Shown: positions 41,237 through 52,348 of the stretch, piece after piece
Position numbering within the stretch: position 1 is the stretch's first letter
Layout: each line of letters starts with the position of its first letter
Assembly (NCBI RefSeq): GCF_003610195.1
Contig: NZ_RAPO01000003.1
Coordinates: 124,001 to 188,000 of the forward strand
DNA length: 64,000 nucleotides
Reading direction: 5' to 3'
DNA from: Halopiger aswanensis
GTDB lineage: Archaea > Halobacteriota > Halobacteria > Halobacteriales > Natrialbaceae
The notes under the pieces: model-generated
The model's database searches: none
Told to the model about the DNA's origin: nothing
Seen by the model: the letters and a program-made list of their open reading frames with translations, nothing else
Made by a program: the position numbers and the translations under genes

Positions 41237-41701
41237 CTACAGCAACTGGATGTCTTCGATGTCGAAGTGTCGCTTCGCGAGCCGCCGCGCCGCCTCGATC
41301 GTGCGGCCGTTCGATCCGATCGCGACGCCGCGGTCCTCGGTCGCGACCTCGACGTAGGCGACGGTGTCGCCGTTCTCGCTGATCGTTACGTTGTACACGG
41401 CCGCGGGCGCGAGCGCGTTTGCGACGAACGCCTCCGGATCGTCGGCGTCTTCGACCAGTCGGACCGACGCGTCGACCTGGTCCTCGAACCGCTTGACCGT
41501 GCGGCCGTCGGGGCCGATCGCCTCGCCCAACTGGTCGCTCGAGACGACGACGATCAGCCGGTCGTCTGCGGCGTCGGTGTTGGCGGTGGCGTCGCCGACG
41601 TCGTCTACGGCCTGCCGAATGCAGTCTTTGCCGTCAACGCCCGTCACGTCCTCGAAGGCCGCGAGATACTGACGGGCTTCGTCGTCGAGGGTAACGCCCA
41701 T
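41237..41701 (-). CDS. nusA: NusA-like transcription factor (KH domains)
   Basis: 154 residues, the short archaeal NusA consisting of two KH domains: GEAIGPDGRTVKRF and GVAIGSNGRTIEAAR are the two GxxG loops. It lacks the S1 and acidic domains of bacterial NusA. It starts three bases after rpoA2 stops, so it ends the RNA polymerase operon. Rps12 would normally follow; here the next minus-strand gene is a flavoenzyme. Confidence 0.93.
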   Translation of the reverse strand: MGVTLDDEARQYLAAFEDVTGVDGKDCIRQAVDDVGDATANTDAADDRLIVVVSSDQLGEAIGPDGRTVKRFEDQVDASVRLVEDADDPEAFVANALAPAAVYNVTISENGDTVAYVEVATEDRGVAIGSNGRTIEAARRLAKRHFDIEDIQLL

Positions 41702-41704
41702 CGA

Positions 41705-42928
41705 TTAGTCGGCCTGCGTCTCGCTGCCGCTGCCGCTGCCGGTCCCGCTCTTGGGCGCGGTCGACCCCATCCGGAGGTCGACGTCGCCGGTCCCGAGCTT
41801 GATCGGTTTGCCGACGATGACGTTCTCGGTGACACCCTCGAGTTTGTCGACTTCGCCGTGGATGGCGGCGTTGAGCAGGTGGTTGACCGTGACCTCGAAC
41901 GCGGCGCGTGCGAGGACGGAGTCCTTCGAGCCGGAGATGCCGTGGCGGCCGATCGACTCGATCTCGCCGCGGTTGGTCATGATGTCCGCGACCAGCATCA
42001 GGTGGCGGACGTTGACGTCGTCGAGCCCCTGCTCGGCCAGCGTGTTGTTGGTCTCCTCGATGATGGCCTCGCGGGCGGCCTCGATGCCGAGGTTGCGGTG
42101 GATCTCGTGGATGTTGTTACACGTGGTCCGGGAGGCGTCGACGCCCTCGATCTCGAGGACGTCGCCGAAGGCAGACCCCTCGGTGTAGAGGACGAACTCC
42201 TCGCTGCCGTCGTCCATCTCCTCGCGGCGGATGACGACCCGCGAGATGTCCTCGATGCCCTTGAACGTGATGTCGCGCAGTTCCTCCACGAGTTGCAGGA
42301 GGTCGCGGTAAGACGGTTCTTCGGGGCCGAACTGGATCTCGGTGCCCTGCTGGACCGTCTGGACGCCGAGGTTGTCCTCGATGATCTCGGCGACCTCCTC
42401 GGGTTCGATCATGCGCTCGCGCAGCGTGTCCTGGTTGAGCGAGATCTGGACGCGCATGTCCGCGACGTTGGTCGAAACGTCACCCAGCGCGAGGATCTTC
42501 GTCGCCTCGATGTTCCAGACGACCTCGTGGGCTTTCTCGCGCTCGGTGGCGTACTCGTCCTCGAGGTAGACCGTCATCATCGGCGTGTCCGGGGTTTTCC
42601 GGGCGTCGACCAGTTCGATCAGCCGCGGCAGCCCCTGAGTCACGTCGATCTCCGCGACACCCGCGTAGTGGAACGTGTTCATCGTCAGCTGGGTGCCGGG
42701 TTCGCCGATCGACTGGGCCGAGACGGTGCCGACGGGGTCGAGCGGGTCGACGCGCGTGTCGACGTAGCGAGACTCGACCGCCTTCGCGAGTTCGTCGGCG
42801 TCCTCGACGGTCGCGTCCGTGCGTCCCTCGAGTTCCTCGTAGACGTTGTCCTTGAGCCGGCGGGGGAGGTCGGTGTCCTCGACGACGGCGATCATGTCGT
42901 CGCTGACGTCGTAGTCGACCTCAGTCAT
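41705..42928 (-). CDS. rpoA2: DNA-directed RNA polymerase subunit A''
   Basis: 407 residues, the C-terminal part of the split largest subunit. The trigger-loop and cleft region [19 protein letters not shown] and [10 protein letters not shown] are conserved, and the body ends in a short Gly/Ser tail. Its ATG overlaps the end of rpoA1 by eight bases (ATGACTGA), coupling translation. Confidence 0.97.
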   Translation of the reverse strand: MTEVDYDVSDDMIAVVEDTDLPRRLKDNVYEELEGRTDATVEDADELAKAVESRYVDTRVDPLDPVGTVSAQSIGEPGTQLTMNTFHYAGVAEIDVTQGLPRLIELVDARKTPDTPMMTVYLEDEYATEREKAHEVVWNIEATKILALGDVSTNVADMRVQISLNQDTLRERMIEPEEVAEIIEDNLGVQTVQQGTEIQFGPEEPSYRDLLQLVEELRDITFKGIEDISRVVIRREEMDDGSEEFVLYTEGSAFGDVLEIEGVDASRTTCNNIHEIHRNLGIEAAREAIIEETNNTLAEQGLDDVNVRHLMLVADIMTNRGEIESIGRHGISGSKDSVLARAAFEVTVNHLLNAAIHGEVDKLEGVTENVIVGKPIKLGTGDVDLRMGSTAPKSGTGSGSGSETQAD

Positions 42929-45848
42929 CGGAGCTCACCCCCTTGCTCTGGCCCTCGGAAAGGCGACTGTCCGCGTGCTCCGAAAGGTTGGTCGGCCGCG
43001 GCTTGCTGCCGAGGAACTCCGCTCGCTCCTCTTCGGAGTCGAACTCCGAGTCGAGGACGCGGTCCGCGATCTGGGCGACGTCGATGTTGTTCTCGTCGCC
43101 CGAGGAGACTTTGACCGGCGAGGTGCCGTCCTCGCCGAACTCGAACTGGACGATGGTGTCCGACGTGTCGCGGACGGTGCCGTCGTACTGGGTCTCGAGT
43201 TCGGACAGCGCGTTGATCAGGCGACGCTGCAGGTACCCGGACTTCGAGGTACGGACTGCCGTGTCGACCAGGCCCTCGCGGCCACCCATGGCGTGGAAGA
43301 AGAACTCCCGCGGCGTCAGGCCGCTCGTGTAGGAGTTCTCGACGAAGCCGTGGGCCTCCGCGGAGAGGTCGTTCGGCTCGTAGTGGGAGAGGGTGCGGTC
43401 CTCGTAACCGCGGTTGATGCGCTCGCCGCGAACCGCCTGCTGGCCGACGGCGCCGGCCATCTGGGTCAGGTTGAGCATCGACCCGCGAGCACCGGAGTTT
43501 GCCATGACGACGGCCGGATTGTCGTCGTCGAAGTGCTCGTCGGCGATGTTCCCCGCGTTGTCACGAGCCCGCGAGAGCGTCTGCATGATCTTCATCTCGA
43601 GGGTCTCGTCGATCGTTCGACCGGGCAGACTCTCGAGTTCGTTGTTCTCGTAGGCCTCGATGAGTTCCTGGACGCGGTCGTAGGCGTCGTCGATGGTCTC
43701 GTCGATGCGCTCCTGGGCCTCCTCCGGGATGGTTTCGTCGTCGATCCCGATCGAGAACCCGAAGTGCATGATCGCACGCATCGCCAGCGTCGAGACCTCG
43801 TTGATGAAGATCCGGGCGCGGGTGTTGCCGTAGATCTTCGTGATGGTGTCGACGATCTCGCCGCCGAACTCGCCGACCTCGTCCTCGGCGATGGTGCCCT
43901 CGATGAGCTGGCCGTCCTCGATGACGACCTCGTCGCCGACGGTGCCGGTGAACTCGAGGTTCAGGTCGTCGGGCAGCAGCTCGGAGAAGACGTCGTAGCC
44001 GGTCCAGAACGGCTGGCCCTCGTCGTCGATGCCGCTGGGTTCCGGCAGTTCGTCGATCCGGGTCGCACGCAGCAGGTCCAGGGCCTGCGTCTCGTTGAAC
44101 CGCGGATTGTCCGCGGTCAGCAGGTACATCCCGCTGATGTGGTCCTGGATGGCGCCGATGATGTTCTCGCCGAACCGGGGGCTCAGGATCTGTTCCTGCA
44201 CGCGCATAAGGACGCGCGCTTCGGCGCGGGCCTCCTCGTTCTGGAGCGCGTGCATGTTCATCTCGTCGCCGTCGAAGTCGGCGTTGTACGGCGGGCAGAC
44301 GACGGTGTTCAGCCGGAAGGTCTTGTACGGCATGACCACGACTTCGTGGGCCATGATCGACATCCGGTGGAGCGACGGCTGGCGGTTGAAGATGACGATG
44401 TCGCCGTCCACGAGGTGGCGGTTGACCTCCCAGCCGGCCTCGACCTTCTCGGCGAGGGCTTCGCAGTTCTTCTCGGTCACCTTCAGCCGGCGGCCGTCCG
44501 GTCGGCGGACGTAGTTCGCGCCGGGGTGGGCCTCGGGCCCGTTGGCGACGAACCGCCGCGCGTCCTCGACGTTGCGCTCGGTGACGTTCATCGTCTGGGT
44601 CATCTCCTTGGCGACGCGGTCCGGGACGCCGACCTCGTTCAGGCTGAGCGTCGGGTCCGGGGAGATGACGGTCCGGGCCGAGAAGTTCACGCGCTTCCCG
44701 GACAGGGAGCCACGGAAGCGACCCTCCTTGCCCTTCAGGCGCTGGGAGAGGGTCTTGAGCGGCCGACCGGAGCGGTGGCGGGCCGGCGGCGTCCCCGAGA
44801 TCTCGTTGTCCATGAAGGTGGTGACGTGGTACTGGAGCAGTTCCCAGAGGTCCTCGATGATCAGCTGGGGCGCGCCGGCCTCGCGGTTCTCCATGAACCG
44901 CTGGTTGATCCGGATGATGTCGACCAGCTTGTGGGTCAGGTCGTCCTCGGAGCGCTGGCCGTTGTCCAGCGTAATCGACGGTCGCGCGGTGACCGGCGGG
45001 ACGGGGAGGACGGTGAGGATCATCCACTCGGGCCGGGAGCGATCGGAGTCGATGCCGAGCACCTCGATGTCCTCGTCCGGGATGTCCTCGAACCAGTCGC
45101 GGATGTCCGAGGGCATCAGCTTGTTCGTGTCCTCTTCGGTCAGATCGATATCCAGGGCCTTCTCGATGGCCTTGCGCTGACTCTCGCGCGGGCGGAACGA
45201 GCCCGAGAGGATCTCGTTGACTCGCTGGAGGTCGATGTCGGTCTCCTCGGCGAGTTCGTCCGGCGACATGCGCTCGCCGTCCTCCTCGCCCTGCATCGCG
45301 GCCGCGATCTGCTGGGAGTACTCGCTGGTGAGGACCTGCTGGACCTCGTAGTAGGTGGTCGGCTTCTCGTGGTCGATGTCGTACTGGACCTCGCCACAGA
45401 ACGGACAGCGGTCCTTCTTTCGAGCCTGGCGGATCGCCGCCTTCGTCACGTCGTTCAGGTCGCGACCCAGCTTGCGGGACTCGTCGAGCTGGCCGCGGAA
45501 CTCCTCGCGCTCGTCCTCCGTGAGCAGGAGCCGCGAACACTCGCGACAGGTACCGCGCAGCAGGCGGCGGATGAGCTTCGTAAAGCCGACGTGGATGACC
45601 GGCGCGGCCAGTTCGATGTGGCCGAAGTGACCGTTACAGGAACCCGAGTGCTTGCCGCAGGTCTTGCACTCGAGGCCGGGGTCGATGACGCCGAGCCGCG
45701 GGTCCATCAGCCCCATGTCGATGGGGAACCCGTCGTCGTCGTAGGTGTCGGCGGTGATGATCTTCGTCGCGCTCATCTCCCGATACTCCTCGGGCTCCAT
45801 GAGCCCGAAGTTGATCGATCCGATGTCTTTTGGTGTACTGTTTTGCAT
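42921..45848 (-). CDS. rpoA1: DNA-directed RNA polymerase subunit A'
   Basis: 975 residues. The catalytic Mg2+ loop [12 protein letters not shown] is intact, and N-terminal zinc sites [17 protein letters not shown] and CRECSRLLL / CPFCGEV are present. [12 protein letters not shown] and the clamp region follow the archaeal pattern. It forms the catalytic half of the polymerase together with A''. Nine bases separate it from rpoB1. Confidence 0.98.
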   Translation of the reverse strand: MQNSTPKDIGSINFGLMEPEEYREMSATKIITADTYDDDGFPIDMGLMDPRLGVIDPGLECKTCGKHSGSCNGHFGHIELAAPVIHVGFTKLIRRLLRGTCRECSRLLLTEDEREEFRGQLDESRKLGRDLNDVTKAAIRQARKKDRCPFCGEVQYDIDHEKPTTYYEVQQVLTSEYSQQIAAAMQGEEDGERMSPDELAEETDIDLQRVNEILSGSFRPRESQRKAIEKALDIDLTEEDTNKLMPSDIRDWFEDIPDEDIEVLGIDSDRSRPEWMILTVLPVPPVTARPSITLDNGQRSEDDLTHKLVDIIRINQRFMENREAGAPQLIIEDLWELLQYHVTTFMDNEISGTPPARHRSGRPLKTLSQRLKGKEGRFRGSLSGKRVNFSARTVISPDPTLSLNEVGVPDRVAKEMTQTMNVTERNVEDARRFVANGPEAHPGANYVRRPDGRRLKVTEKNCEALAEKVEAGWEVNRHLVDGDIVIFNRQPSLHRMSIMAHEVVVMPYKTFRLNTVVCPPYNADFDGDEMNMHALQNEEARAEARVLMRVQEQILSPRFGENIIGAIQDHISGMYLLTADNPRFNETQALDLLRATRIDELPEPSGIDDEGQPFWTGYDVFSELLPDDLNLEFTGTVGDEVVIEDGQLIEGTIAEDEVGEFGGEIVDTITKIYGNTRARIFINEVSTLAMRAIMHFGFSIGIDDETIPEEAQERIDETIDDAYDRVQELIEAYENNELESLPGRTIDETLEMKIMQTLSRARDNAGNIADEHFDDDNPAVVMANSGARGSMLNLTQMAGAVGQQAVRGERINRGYEDRTLSHYEPNDLSAEAHGFVENSYTSGLTPREFFFHAMGGREGLVDTAVRTSKSGYLQRRLINALSELETQYDGTVRDTSDTIVQFEFGEDGTSPVKVSSGDENNIDVAQIADRVLDSEFDSEEERAEFLGSKPRPTNLSEHADSRLSEGQSKGVSSDD

Positions 45849-45857
45849 GGTGAGACG

Positions 45858-47687
45858 TTAGACGGCGTCCTCCAGTTCGAGTCGCGGTGCGATGCCGAGC
45901 GCCTTCATCTCGTCGAGCAGGAGCTTGAACGCGTAGCTCATCTCGATCTCGTGGATGTCGGTCTCCTCGTCACAGTTCGGACAGTAGACGCGGCGTTGCT
46001 CGACGTTTTCGACGGCGCTCATCCCGCAGTTCGCACAGATGGGGATGTACTCGCGGTCGGATTCGTCGAGCAGGCGCTCCTTCAGCGTCATGGCGGCGCC
46101 GTGGCCGATGAAGACGTCCCGCTCCATCTCCCCGATACGGAGCCCGCCCTCGCGGGCGCGACCCTCCGTGGGCTGGCGGGTCAGGACCTGCACGGGACCG
46201 CGCGAGCGGGCGTGTAGTTTGTTCGAGACCATGTGGTAGAGCTTCTGGTAGAAGATCACGCCCACGAAGATCTCGGCCTCGATCTTCTCGCCGGTGACGC
46301 CGGAGTACATCGTCTCCTTGCCGGAGGATTCGAAGCCGGCCTCCTCGAGGCCTTCGCGCAGCTTGTCCTCGTCCTCGCCGAGGAACGGCGTCCCGTCGAC
46401 GCGCCGACCCTCGAGCGAGCCGAGTTTGCCGCCGATCATCTCGAGGATGTGCCCGACGGTCATCCGAGACGGCAGGGCGTGGGGGTTCAGGACGAGGTCG
46501 GGGACGAGCCCGCTCTCGGTGAAGGGCATGTCCTCCTGGGGCGCCAGGTGACCGACGACACCCTTCTGGCCGTGTCGCGACGCGAACTTGTCCCCGAGTT
46601 CGGGGATCCGCTCGTCGCGCACGGAGACCTTCGAGAGCTTCGAGCCGTCCTCACCCTCCATGAGGGTGACGGTGTCGACGACGCCGCTCTCGCCGGATCG
46701 CATGGTAACGGAGGTCTCGCGGCGCTTCTGGGGCGAGAGGCCGCCCATGTCGTCGGGCTCCTCGAGGAATAGCGGCGGGCTCGTCTTCCCGAGCAGGACG
46801 GAGTTCTCGTCGACCTCGGTCTCGGGGTTGACGAGGCCGTCCTCGTCGAGGTGCGCGTAAGCGTCCTCGCCGCGGGCCCCGCGGACGTCCTGGGAGGGAA
46901 TCTCGAAGCGGTCCTCCTGGCCGCCCGGATACCGGCGCTCCTCGCCCTCGTAGGTCCGGAAGAAATGGGAGCGGGCGAGCGCGCGCTCGACGCTGGCCTT
47001 GTTCATGACCAGCGCGTCCTCGATGTTGAACCCCTCGTAGCTCATGACGGCCACGACGAAGTTCTGCGCGGCGGGCCGGTCGTCGTACCCGATCTGCTCG
47101 GTGGTCTGGGTCTTGACCATCGAGAGCTGCGGGTAGTGCAGCAGGTGTTGGCGCGTGTCCGGCCGGATCCGATAATTAGCCGACGGGAGGCCCAGCGACT
47201 GCTTGATCATCCCCGCCCCCATCGTAATACGCGGACTGGCGTTGTGCTCGGGGTAGGGGATCATCCCCGCACCGATCGAGAACATCAGCGAGGGGTCGAT
47301 CTCGAGGTGCGTGTGCTTCTCGGTCAGGTCGTCTTCGTCGACGGCGACGAGGATGTCCTCTTCCTCCTCGGCGTCGATGAATTCGATGTACCCGTGGTCG
47401 ACGAGGTCGCTGAACTCGAGGTCGCCGTCCTCCATCGCCTCGATCTCCTCCTGGGAGATACGGGGTTCGCCGTCCTCGACGACCAGCAGGGGGCGTCGTG
47501 CGCGGCCGGCGTCGGCGTTGATGATGACCTCTCGGGTACGGTCCTTGACCGAGACGTTGACCATCTCGCTGACGTCGCCGATACGGCGCGCTTCGCGGAT
47601 CTGTTCGGCTAACTCGTTCGGGTTCGGGTGTGTTCCCACCAGCGACCCGTTGACGTAGACTTTGGCTTCGCGTTCTTGGCTGCTCAT
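45858..47687 (-). CDS. rpoB1: DNA-directed RNA polymerase subunit B'
   Basis: 609 residues, the C-terminal part of the split second-largest subunit. It contains [16 protein letters not shown], the hybrid-binding [12 protein letters not shown], and the zinc site [10 protein letters not shown]...YCPNC near the C-terminus. The split of B into B' and B'' is typical of haloarchaea and methanogens. It starts three bases after rpoB2 stops. Confidence 0.98.
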   Translation of the reverse strand: MSSQEREAKVYVNGSLVGTHPNPNELAEQIREARRIGDVSEMVNVSVKDRTREVIINADAGRARRPLLVVEDGEPRISQEEIEAMEDGDLEFSDLVDHGYIEFIDAEEEEDILVAVDEDDLTEKHTHLEIDPSLMFSIGAGMIPYPEHNASPRITMGAGMIKQSLGLPSANYRIRPDTRQHLLHYPQLSMVKTQTTEQIGYDDRPAAQNFVVAVMSYEGFNIEDALVMNKASVERALARSHFFRTYEGEERRYPGGQEDRFEIPSQDVRGARGEDAYAHLDEDGLVNPETEVDENSVLLGKTSPPLFLEEPDDMGGLSPQKRRETSVTMRSGESGVVDTVTLMEGEDGSKLSKVSVRDERIPELGDKFASRHGQKGVVGHLAPQEDMPFTESGLVPDLVLNPHALPSRMTVGHILEMIGGKLGSLEGRRVDGTPFLGEDEDKLREGLEEAGFESSGKETMYSGVTGEKIEAEIFVGVIFYQKLYHMVSNKLHARSRGPVQVLTRQPTEGRAREGGLRIGEMERDVFIGHGAAMTLKERLLDESDREYIPICANCGMSAVENVEQRRVYCPNCDEETDIHEIEMSYAFKLLLDEMKALGIAPRLELEDAV

Positions 47688-47690
47688 GGA

Positions 47691-49271
47691 TTAGTCGTCC
47701 GCCGCGGATGTCGATCGTTCGATGCTGTCGATGCCCGGAATGCCCTCGACGCCCATCGAGGCGAGTTCGCGCTTCAACGCCTGCTCGTCCTCGATGTTCT
47801 GCGAGAGCTCGACGGCCTGGGCGAAGTTCTTCACCAGGCCACAGTTCGGTCCCTCCGGGGTCTCGGAGGGGCCGATGCGACCCCACTGGGTCGCGTGCAG
47901 GTCCCGCGCTTCGAAGTGCGGCTGCGAGCGCGAAAGCGGGCTGCGCAGGCGCCGCAGGTGCGAGAGAACCCCCATGTAGTTGGTGCGGTCGACCAGCTGG
48001 GAGACGCCCGAGCGGCCGCCGACCCAGTTGCCCGTCGCGATCGGGTGCTCGAGGCGCTCGGTCAGGACGTCCGACCGAACGACGGTCGAAACGGAAAGCT
48101 GCCGATTACGCATGTTGGCGCGCTCGAGTTGGTACTTCACGTCCCGGGCCAGCTTGTTCAGCGCGGTCCGGAACAGGTCCTTCATCAGGTCGCCCGAGAC
48201 CTTCAGCCGCTTGTTGGCGTAGTGGTCCTTGTCGTCGGCCTCGCGGCGGCCGAGCGCGAGCTCGAAGCAGGCCTCGGCCATCCGACAGAGGTAGTGAGCC
48301 TTGTTGATGCGGACGTCCTCCTCCGGAACGCCGTCCTCGTGGAGGTGCGGGAGAAGGTAGCGGTCGATGACGTAGTTGGCCCGCTTGAGCTGGTAGTTCT
48401 TGCCCTGGCCGGAGGCGACCCGCTTCCCGAGGGCTTCGATGGCTTCCTCCTCGGTCTGGACTTCCGCTTCCTCCAGGTTCTCGAGCATGTACTTGACGAC
48501 CTCGGGGTCGTTCGAGACCTTGTGGACGATCTCCTCGTCGGACTCGAGCCCCAGCGCACGCACGAGGGTGACGAAGTTGATCGATCCCGAGACCGAGGGG
48601 AACGAAACCTCAAGCAGGCCGTCCCGGGTCCGTTCGCAGAGAACGAGCGCGCGGTAGCCGCGGCGTTGCGAGAAGGTCTTGGCGACCTGAATCTCGTCGC
48701 CGTACTTGGTGTCGTACTCCGCGAGGATCTTGTTCGGTGCGAGGTCCTCGCTGGTCATCAGGACTCGCTCGGAGCCGTTGACGATGAAGTAGCCGCCGGG
48801 GTCGGCGGGGTCCTCGCCGATCTCGATGAGTTCTTCGTCGGAGAAGCCGGCGATGTTACACTTCTCGGAGCCGACCATGATCGGCATCCGACCGATCTTG
48901 GTCTCCGTCGAGTCGACGACGCGCTCGTCGCCCTCCTCGCCCTTGACGATGGACATCTCCATGAAGACGGGCGCGGAGTAGGTGATGTTACGCAGGCGCG
49001 CTTCCTGCGGATACAGCAACTCCTCGGAGCCGTCGGCCTCCCGAACGCGAGGGGTGACGACGCGCACGTCGCCCAGTTCGACGTGAACCGGTTCCTCGCC
49101 TTCCTTGTCGCCGATGTCAGTGTCGATCGTCTCCTTCTCGTCGACGACCTCCTGCATCCCCCGGTTGAGGAAGGAGTTAAAGGAGCGGTAGTGGTGTTCA
49201 GCGAGCCGTTCCCTCGAGAAGTATTCGCGCGAAATTTCCCGCCGCGTGTCGCGATCCAGTTCCATTGCCAT
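47691..49271 (-). CDS. rpoB2: DNA-directed RNA polymerase subunit B''
   Basis: 526 residues, the N-terminal part of the second-largest subunit: YRSFNSFLNRGMQEVVDE, GYFIVNGSERVLMTSEDLAPNK and the C-terminal fork-loop region THWGRIGPSETPEGPNCGLVKN-like stretch (ATQWGRIGPSETPEGPNCG). The start could be MAMELD (49271) or MELD two codons later. It overlaps nothing and follows rpoH directly. Confidence 0.98.
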   Translation of the reverse strand: MAMELDRDTRREISREYFSRERLAEHHYRSFNSFLNRGMQEVVDEKETIDTDIGDKEGEEPVHVELGDVRVVTPRVREADGSEELLYPQEARLRNITYSAPVFMEMSIVKGEEGDERVVDSTETKIGRMPIMVGSEKCNIAGFSDEELIEIGEDPADPGGYFIVNGSERVLMTSEDLAPNKILAEYDTKYGDEIQVAKTFSQRRGYRALVLCERTRDGLLEVSFPSVSGSINFVTLVRALGLESDEEIVHKVSNDPEVVKYMLENLEEAEVQTEEEAIEALGKRVASGQGKNYQLKRANYVIDRYLLPHLHEDGVPEEDVRINKAHYLCRMAEACFELALGRREADDKDHYANKRLKVSGDLMKDLFRTALNKLARDVKYQLERANMRNRQLSVSTVVRSDVLTERLEHPIATGNWVGGRSGVSQLVDRTNYMGVLSHLRRLRSPLSRSQPHFEARDLHATQWGRIGPSETPEGPNCGLVKNFAQAVELSQNIEDEQALKRELASMGVEGIPGIDSIERSTSAADD

Positions 49272-49499
49272 TTATTCCACCACGAGTCGGTATACGACTG
49301 CCTGGTCGGTTGTCCGTGAGTCCCGAACGATCTTGATGACGTCGCCGACCTCCGCTTCGTCGGGGAGAGCGGGGTCGTTGCGCTTGATTTTCGGCAGATC
49401 TGTACGATCGATGTCGTACTCGTCGAGCACCTCCTCGAGCGTCTCCTCCTCGAGGACGGTGTGCTCGGGTACGAGTTCGTGTTGGCTTACGTCTACCAT
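49272..49499 (-). CDS. rpoH: DNA-directed RNA polymerase subunit H
   Basis: 75 residues, the archaeal RPB5 C-terminal domain (subunit H) with [19 protein letters not shown] and [23 protein letters not shown]. First gene of the rpoH-rpoB2-rpoB1-rpoA1-rpoA2-nusA operon. A GTTAAATG box on the minus strand (49577-49586) lies about 80 nt upstream, implying a leader of roughly 50 bases, unlike most genes here. Confidence 0.97.
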   Translation of the reverse strand: MVDVSQHELVPEHTVLEEETLEEVLDEYDIDRTDLPKIKRNDPALPDEAEVGDVIKIVRDSRTTDQAVVYRLVVE

Positions 49500-49576
49500 G
49501 TGTTGTGGGTGTGCGTGTCGGCTATCGGGAGAGAAGCGGCTGTCACGAGATACTACAGTTAGATACCGGCGGGAGG

Positions 49577-49586
49577 CATTTAACGG
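49577..49586 (-). promoter_or_regulatory. TATA box of the RNA polymerase operon
   Basis: CCGTTAAATG on the minus strand, preceded by an A-rich BRE-like CTAGTAAC-type context. It predicts transcription from about 49553. The spacer 49500-49777 (278 bases) contains no gene. Confidence 0.55.
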
Positions 49587-49777
49587 TTACTAACTCGACC
49601 CACAAGCACGGCTACCCGGCCGGCCGATCCGGTCCGGAACGACCGAGCACGTCTGAGAGTACCTGACTATCGGTTAAATTCCTTGTGGGTCGTGCGAGTA
49701 ACTGACATTCGGTTCGTCGGGGTCCCAAAGCGGTCCGCTCGAGAACGGCAGCGGCGGACGGGAACGGACGCGACGGG

Positions 49778-51211
49778 CTACAGATATCCCAGCAGCGTCC
49801 CGGCGAGGACGGCGATCCACCCGACGGCGCCGACGACGAGCAGATCGTTGAGTCGACCGTCCCGCGTCGCCCGGCCGACCGCGCTGCCGGCGATCAGTCC
49901 CAGCGCGGCGACCACGAGCATCCGCTGGAGGATGACGTCGACCGGTAACACGTCGACGCCCAGCAGCGCGTAGTCGAGCCAGATCGCTACCGCGAGCGAC
50001 AGCGACGCGGCGAGGGCGGCGTCGAGTCGCCGCTCGAGGCCGCTCGCGATCGCGTAGGCCGCGACCGGGAGTCCGACGGCGATGAACGGATACAACAGCC
50101 CTGCGATCATGTGCGCCGTGAGCGCGTCGACGGTCCGATCCAGGGCGATGCCGGCGATACGGACGCCGAGGACGATCGCGAGAATCGTCGCGGCGAGCAC
50201 GAGGTGGCGTGCGTCGACCCGCTCGGCGGCGGCCGCCAGTCGCGCCCGATCGGTCTCGGTCACGTGGGCGGCGACTCGCTCGCGGAACCGCTCGCGACGG
50301 GTCGTCGAGCGCGCGTCCCGCCGCGCCGCGAGTCCGAGGGCGACCGGCAGGATCGCCATCGCGGTGAGATCGACCCGCGTCGCCCAGCCGTCGGCGTCCG
50401 ACCCGCGAGCGTTCCCGAGGTAGATCCGCTGGACGTCCTCCTGGATGTCGACCGAGGGAATCGCCATCAGATCCGCCTCGAGTCGCGCTTGGGCCTGGGC
50501 GGAGCCGTGGACGCGGTGGCGCAGCGTAAACCAGTCGAAGTGCTCCGAGTGGGTCTGCATGACGACCCACCGATCGTCGGGGTTGGGACTCTCGTACGCG
50601 CGGATGTGATAGCGGTGGCCGTAGTACTCGCCGTCCTCGAGTTGGAGGGTCTCGGTGGTCCAGTACCCCTCCTCGTCGGGCCCCGGATCGAGGTAGGCGT
50701 ACCGGGTTGCGCCGTCGGCCTGCGACCACGGAATCGAAGTCGGCGCGATTGCCCGCGGAGCGTCGGTTTCGGCCGTCGCGTTCGGCTCCGGGGGCGGCAC
50801 CGAACTGTTGTCGGGTGCCTCCGCCGGAATCGTCTCGTTCCCGGATTCGGTTTCGGTCTCGTTATCGGCCGCGCCGACGAGGTCGCCGGACTCGAGGTGG
50901 TCCTCGGCCGTCTCGTTCCAGTCGCCGTCCCCGTGTTCGGCTAACAGGCGGACGATCTCGTCGGTCTCGCCGCGGACGATCACGTTGATCGGACTCCGCT
51001 TCTCGTGGGCGGTTTGTGCGCTTAAGTACGGCCAGAACCGACTGTCGCTGTCCTCGAGTGAGACGAGTTCCGGTTCGGGTTCGGATCCGGACTCGATCGC
51101 CGGGTCGGAAGCCACCTCGTCGCTTGTGGGAGTGAAAAACAGCGACGGCCCGCCGACGAACAGGAACGCGACCGCGACGACGACCGCGGCGATGACGAGC
51201 GAACGACGCAT
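49778..51211 (-). CDS. membrane protein with LssY_C-like extracytoplasmic region
   Basis: 477 residues. An N-terminal helix (about 5-27) is followed by a large extracytoplasmic region (about 28-290) containing SPINVIVRGETDEIVRLLAEHGDGDW, GEYYGHRYHIRAYESPNPDDRW and HRVHGSAQAQARLEADLM, reminiscent of the LssY C-terminal domain (NLVFxG ... HxRxW pattern). An Asn/Glu/Thr-rich low-complexity linker (about 105-150) looks like a glycosylation-prone stretch. Five or six membrane helices make up the rest (about 292-477), with a short cytoplasmic RRDARSTTRRERFRERV loop. Function unknown. Confidence 0.72.
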   Translation of the reverse strand: MRRSLVIAAVVVAVAFLFVGGPSLFFTPTSDEVASDPAIESGSEPEPELVSLEDSDSRFWPYLSAQTAHEKRSPINVIVRGETDEIVRLLAEHGDGDWNETAEDHLESGDLVGAADNETETESGNETIPAEAPDNSSVPPPEPNATAETDAPRAIAPTSIPWSQADGATRYAYLDPGPDEEGYWTTETLQLEDGEYYGHRYHIRAYESPNPDDRWVVMQTHSEHFDWFTLRHRVHGSAQAQARLEADLMAIPSVDIQEDVQRIYLGNARGSDADGWATRVDLTAMAILPVALGLAARRDARSTTRRERFRERVAAHVTETDRARLAAAAERVDARHLVLAATILAIVLGVRIAGIALDRTVDALTAHMIAGLLYPFIAVGLPVAAYAIASGLERRLDAALAASLSLAVAIWLDYALLGVDVLPVDVILQRMLVVAALGLIAGSAVGRATRDGRLNDLLVVGAVGWIAVLAGTLLGYL

Positions 51212-51350
51212 GTCTCCGGCACTAGCAAGGGCGAGTACATCAATGTGACTGGTCGCGACGCCTCGAGCCGGACTCGAGACCGCAAGGCGAGCCCCCGCAG
51301 GTAGGGGTGACGACCGAGAAACGAGTCGACAACTGAGAGCCGAGCGGCGA

Positions 51351-51779
51351 TTACGCGTCCGGGCCGACCGTCAATACCGGCACCGGTGCCGTCCGGACGA
51401 CGCGCTGGGAGACGCTCCCGACGACGTTGTTCTCGTAGTCGTCGCCGCTGGTTCCCATGACGATCAGATCGATCCCGTGCTCGTCGGCGTACTCGACGAT
51501 ACACTCCGCCGGATTACCGGTCTCGACTGCCGTCTCGACGTCGAGGTCGTGTTCGGCCGCACGCGTCGCCGCCGCGTCGGTCGCCTCGCGGGCGCTCGCC
51601 TCGAGGTCGCTGCGGACGTCCGCGACGCGGTCGTCGTCGAGAACGAGGAAGGCGCGATCGTCGACGACCGACAGAACGTGGACCGCAGCGTCCCGCGTCG
51701 TCGCGATATCGATTGCGTGGGCGGCGACGGTCTCGGCGCGGTCGCTCCCGTCCGTCGGAAAGAGGATCGTCTCGTACAT
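51351..51779 (-). CDS. UspA-family universal stress protein
   Basis: 142 residues with the Usp fold: ETILFPTDGSDRAETVAAHAIDIA at the N-terminus and GTSGDDYENNVVGSVSQRVVRTAPVPVL, a slightly divergent form of the G-2x-G-9x-G(S/T) nucleotide motif. Probably ATP-binding, cytoplasmic and stress-related. It stands alone, unlike the PiT-linked copy in the mobile element, from which it differs clearly in sequence and GC content. Confidence 0.9.
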   Translation of the reverse strand: MYETILFPTDGSDRAETVAAHAIDIATTRDAAVHVLSVVDDRAFLVLDDDRVADVRSDLEASAREATDAAATRAAEHDLDVETAVETGNPAECIVEYADEHGIDLIVMGTSGDDYENNVVGSVSQRVVRTAPVPVLTVGPDA

Positions 51780-51890
51780 CGAGTCGAACCTCTCGCGCTC
51801 GAGGAAAAATACGTTCGGTCTCTTCTTCGGCGGCGGGAACGAGCAGCCGTTCGAGTCGGTGGGCTGACGACTCGGACGGCCAGCAGCCGA

Positions 51891-52214
51891 TCACTCGACG
51901 TTCGGGTTTGGATTCGGATCCGAATTCGGGTTCGGCTCCGCCTCCGCGTCTGTTTCCGCCGGTGCCGTGTTCGTGTTCGCCTTCCAGTTCAACTCGAGTT
52001 GGATCGTCTCGCGGTCGCCGCGGAACATCGTCGAGCGTTCGATCACGTCGACCGACAGGTCGACCTCGTTCGGCGGGTTCAGTTCGACGGTCTTGTTTCC
52101 GACCTCGACGTTGATCTCCCGGCCACCTTCGCCGAACTCCTCGGCGAGGCGATGGAAGTATGCCGCGAGTTCTTCGCGCGCGATGGTTTCGTCGGCCGTC
52201 GTGCGCTGTGCCAT
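51891..52214 (-). CDS. amphi-Trp domain-containing protein
   Basis: 107 residues. Residues about 1-82 fit the haloarchaeal amphi-Trp domain: IAREELAAYFHRLAEEF, VGNKTVELNPPNEVDLSVDV and the closing ETIQLELNWK. A C-terminal tail with Pro-Asn-Ser repeats (PNPNSDPNPNPN) is disordered. Function unknown. The ATG at 52214 gives the conserved MAQRTTADET start. Confidence 0.8.
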   Translation of the reverse strand: MAQRTTADETIAREELAAYFHRLAEEFGEGGREINVEVGNKTVELNPPNEVDLSVDVIERSTMFRGDRETIQLELNWKANTNTAPAETDAEAEPNPNSDPNPNPNVE

Positions 52215-52348
52215 ACCAACACTCACACGCTCCACGCCGGAAAAGTATGGGTTGCAAACGCCGCCTCAACGCCGGCTTACTGACTGTTGACGGGGTGAAA
52301 CTGATAACTACGTGACAGTGGAGCCATCACGGCATCGGCGAACGGCCC

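Noticed and set aside
42975-46217. Long plus-strand open frame opposite rpoA1 and rpoB1
   Set aside because: Shadow of the conserved RNA polymerase genes; no recognisable motif.
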